This document shows, piece after piece, positions 62,430 to 64,000 of a stretch of DNA of 64,000 nucleotides; position 1 is the stretch's first letter, and each line of letters begins with the position of its first letter. This DNA is from Alphaproteobacteria bacterium (lineage in GTDB: Bacteria > Pseudomonadota > Alphaproteobacteria > Micropepsales > Micropepsaceae): positions 99,975-163,974 of the forward strand of contig JAFKFG010000009.1 in assembly GCA_017307355.1 (NCBI GenBank), in the 5' to 3' direction. A model generated the notes under the pieces. That model made no database searches, was not told the origin of the DNA, and was given only the letters and a program-made list of their open reading frames with translations. Made by a program: the position numbers and the translations under genes.

Positions 62430-63026
62430 ATGCGCGGCCTGCTCGCTCGCTTCTATTACGGTGCGCAGGGACTGGCAGCGGTCGAATTCGCCTTCGTCCT
62501 GCCCATCATCCTGATCATGTTGCTGGGCCTGGTCGAATTATCTCTGGCGTCGGCCGTTCGCACCCAGGTGATCAACATGGCATCCACCGCCAGCGATCTG
62601 GTCGCGCAGAAATCCACGGCCACCGGCAGCGATATCGACACCTCCTTCGCCGCCACCAAGGCAATTCTTTTTCCCAACGACACCACGGTCGCGGCCATCA
62701 CCATCACCAGCGTGATCGATGCGGGAGCGGGAAAAACACCCATCATCGCCTGGAGCTGCAGCATGGCGGGGACGAATGCGGTCGCGACCACGCCTTTCAC
62801 CAAGGGCGGCAATCCCAACCCGGCCCTTCCGGCCGGCATTCTGACGGCCGGCTCGGGCGGCAGCGTGATCTGGAGCCGGGTTACATATAAGTACAAGTCG
62901 GCTTTGACGTACTTCCTGCCCGCCACTTCGACCTGGACGAATGATTTTTATGCCAAGCCCCGTCGCGTGGCGCAGGTCCCCTACACCTCGTCCCCCGCTT
63001 CGGCGTCGGGAACGTGCAAATTCTAA
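62430..63026 (+). CDS. TadE/TadF-like pseudopilin
   Basis: The 198-residue protein has the same kind of leader, YGAQGLAAVEFAFVLPIILIM, then a periplasmic domain with TQVINMASTASDLVAQ. It lacks the Cys-rich pattern of its neighbour. It follows tadE by 2 bp and is probably cotranscribed; together they would form the minor pilins. TadE or TadF assignment is uncertain. Confidence 0.86.
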   Translation: MRGLLARFYYGAQGLAAVEFAFVLPIILIMLLGLVELSLASAVRTQVINMASTASDLVAQKSTATGSDIDTSFAATKAILFPNDTTVAAITITSVIDAGAGKTPIIAWSCSMAGTNAVATTPFTKGGNPNPALPAGILTAGSGGSVIWSRVTYKYKSALTYFLPATSTWTNDFYAKPRRVAQVPYTSSPASASGTCKF

Positions 63027-63037
63027 AGCGCGGACGT

Positions 63038-63916
63038 TTAGAGCCCGCCTGACCGCGGCCGGATCAGGCCTTCCTGCGCCACCGATGCAATCAGAGTCCC
63101 GTCGCGCGTGAAGATCAGCCCGCGCGCGAAGCCGCGCGCGCCGCTGGCGGACGGGCTGTCCTGGGAATAGAGCAACCAATCGTCCAGCCTGGTGTCGCGA
63201 TGAAACCACATCGCATGGTCGATGCTGGCCATTTGCACGGCCGAGAAAAAGCCCTTGCCATGCGCCACCAGGGATGTGCCCAGCAGGGTCGTGTCCGAAA
63301 GATAGGCAAGCAGGATCTGGCGCTGGCGGATATCGTCGGGCACCCGGCCCACGGCGCGAAACCAGATATTGTCGAAAGGCGGGCGGGGCGTCCGGTCACC
63401 CGGCCCATCCAGTATGACCGGCCGCGTCTCGAACGGGCGCGGCCGCGCGATCCATTCGCGCAACCGTTCCGGAAACTGGTCCGCCCGCTTCAGAAGCGCA
63501 GCAGCGGCATCTTCCAATTCTTCCGGCGGCGGCACCGACGGCATTTCGAATTGATGCTCGAACCCGCTTTCGGCGGACTGAAACGACGCGGCGAAATTGA
63601 AAATCTGCACGCCGTGCTGGATAGCGACCACGCGGCGGGCGGTGAAGCTCCTGCCGTCGCGCGCGCGATCCACTTCATACAGAATCGGAATCTTGGGATC
63701 CCCGGGCCGCAGGAAATAGGCGTGCAGCGAGTGACAGATCCGCGAAGGCTCGACGGTGCGGATCGCCGCCGCCAGCGCCTGTCCCAGCACCTGGCCGCCG
63801 AAGACGCGCTGATGCCGCGCCTTGGGGCTGAGGCCGCGAAAAATATTCTCTTCGATCTGCTCCAGATCGAAGAGCCCCAGCACTTCGTCCAATGCCGTTC
63901 CGGCGGATTCGCTCAT
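63038..63916 (-). CDS. tesB: Acyl-CoA thioesterase II
   Basis: The 292-residue double hot-dog thioesterase has GLSPKARHQRVFGGQVLGQAL (about residues 24-44) at the N-terminus and the second hot-dog with ASIDHAMWFHRDTRLDDW (conserved Asp) near residues 224-241. It hydrolyses acyl-CoAs to free acids. The start at 63916 (MSESAGTAL) is preferred over a TTG at 63928. The last 80 bp of the window upstream of it show no confirmed gene. Confidence 0.95.
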   Translation of the reverse strand: MSESAGTALDEVLGLFDLEQIEENIFRGLSPKARHQRVFGGQVLGQALAAAIRTVEPSRICHSLHAYFLRPGDPKIPILYEVDRARDGRSFTARRVVAIQHGVQIFNFAASFQSAESGFEHQFEMPSVPPPEELEDAAAALLKRADQFPERLREWIARPRPFETRPVILDGPGDRTPRPPFDNIWFRAVGRVPDDIRQRQILLAYLSDTTLLGTSLVAHGKGFFSAVQMASIDHAMWFHRDTRLDDWLLYSQDSPSASGARGFARGLIFTRDGTLIASVAQEGLIRPRSGGL

Positions 63917-64000
63917 GGCGTCAACCAATCATGCTTTGGCGCCTTCGCCAATCCGTCACGCAAATGCCCTATGCCCTTCATCGAAGCGATTCAAAAGCCG

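Noticed and set aside
63929..64000. Start of a plus-strand gene at the right edge
   Set aside because: Two short ATG frames are open to the edge, but there is too little sequence to judge.

Overview
The window is high-GC chromosomal DNA of an alphaproteobacterium. Evidence for the class includes a CckA-type hybrid kinase gene beside flagellar export genes, CtrA-type boxes (TTAA-N7-TTAA) in flagellar and pilus promoters, DUF2336 and DUF1036 genes, a CycM-like membrane cytochrome c, and a Caulobacter-like sigma-F/NrsF plus MNIO locus. The genus cannot be fixed by reading. I saw no prophage, IS element, rRNA or CRISPR.

Layout. 1-6.4 kb: 5' part of cckA, then the flagellar genes flhB-fliR-fliQ-fliE-flgC-flgB on minus and fliO-fliP divergently on plus, with two CtrA boxes between them. 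6.4-11.8 kb: catabolic genes (tannase/feruloyl esterase, 3-oxoacid CoA-transferase, type-B carboxylesterase) and a chorismate mutase. 11.8-16.3 kb: an ECF sigma regulon with a small Cys-rich exported peptide (BufA-like), an MNIO/DUF692 enzyme, a DUF2063 partner, a secreted metallopeptidase, the sigma factor and a divergent NrsF-type anti-sigma factor. The same GTAACC-N16-CGAA promoter motif stands before bufA and before nrsF. 16.3-19.6 kb: hemerythrin, two flavin-split-barrel proteins (one fused to GAF and a C-terminal winged-helix-like domain) and an Rnk-like protein. 19.8 kb: tRNA-Arg(ACG). 20-25.6 kb: lipoprotein, tam, then rpmH-rnpA-yidD-yidC-engB. 25.7-38.5 kb: argB, DUF1036, DUF2336, HAD phosphatase, dapD-dapE, murI, fmt-truA, def, rmuC, and dnaX-recR with the SRP RNA upstream. 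38.8-48.5 kb: nudC, GNAT, pheA, kdsB, cytochrome c, a GhrA-like reductase, an NlpC/P60 protein, an M17 aminopeptidase, GST and a TAXI binding protein. 48.6-63 kb: a Tad/Flp pilus island (tadD; flp-cpaA-cpaB-cpaC-cpaD-cpaE-cpaF-tadB-tadC; a pilus N-domain protein; tadG, tadE and tadF-like genes). 63-64 kb: tesB.

The left flank (CckA and flagellum) and right flank (Tad pilus) carry matching CtrA boxes, so the cell-cycle phosphorelay probably controls both surface organelles. The middle is mostly housekeeping.

The intergenic DNA is rich in structured repeats. There are at least three dispersed hairpin types, a four-copy 58-bp tandem array that exactly fills the gap between two convergent genes, a 72-bp direct repeat beside the tRNA, and a partial second copy of the SRP RNA. 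The most system-like finding is the metallophore-type RiPP (bufferin) locus with its own ECF sigma factor, two matching promoters and an unexpected co-transcribed metallopeptidase.
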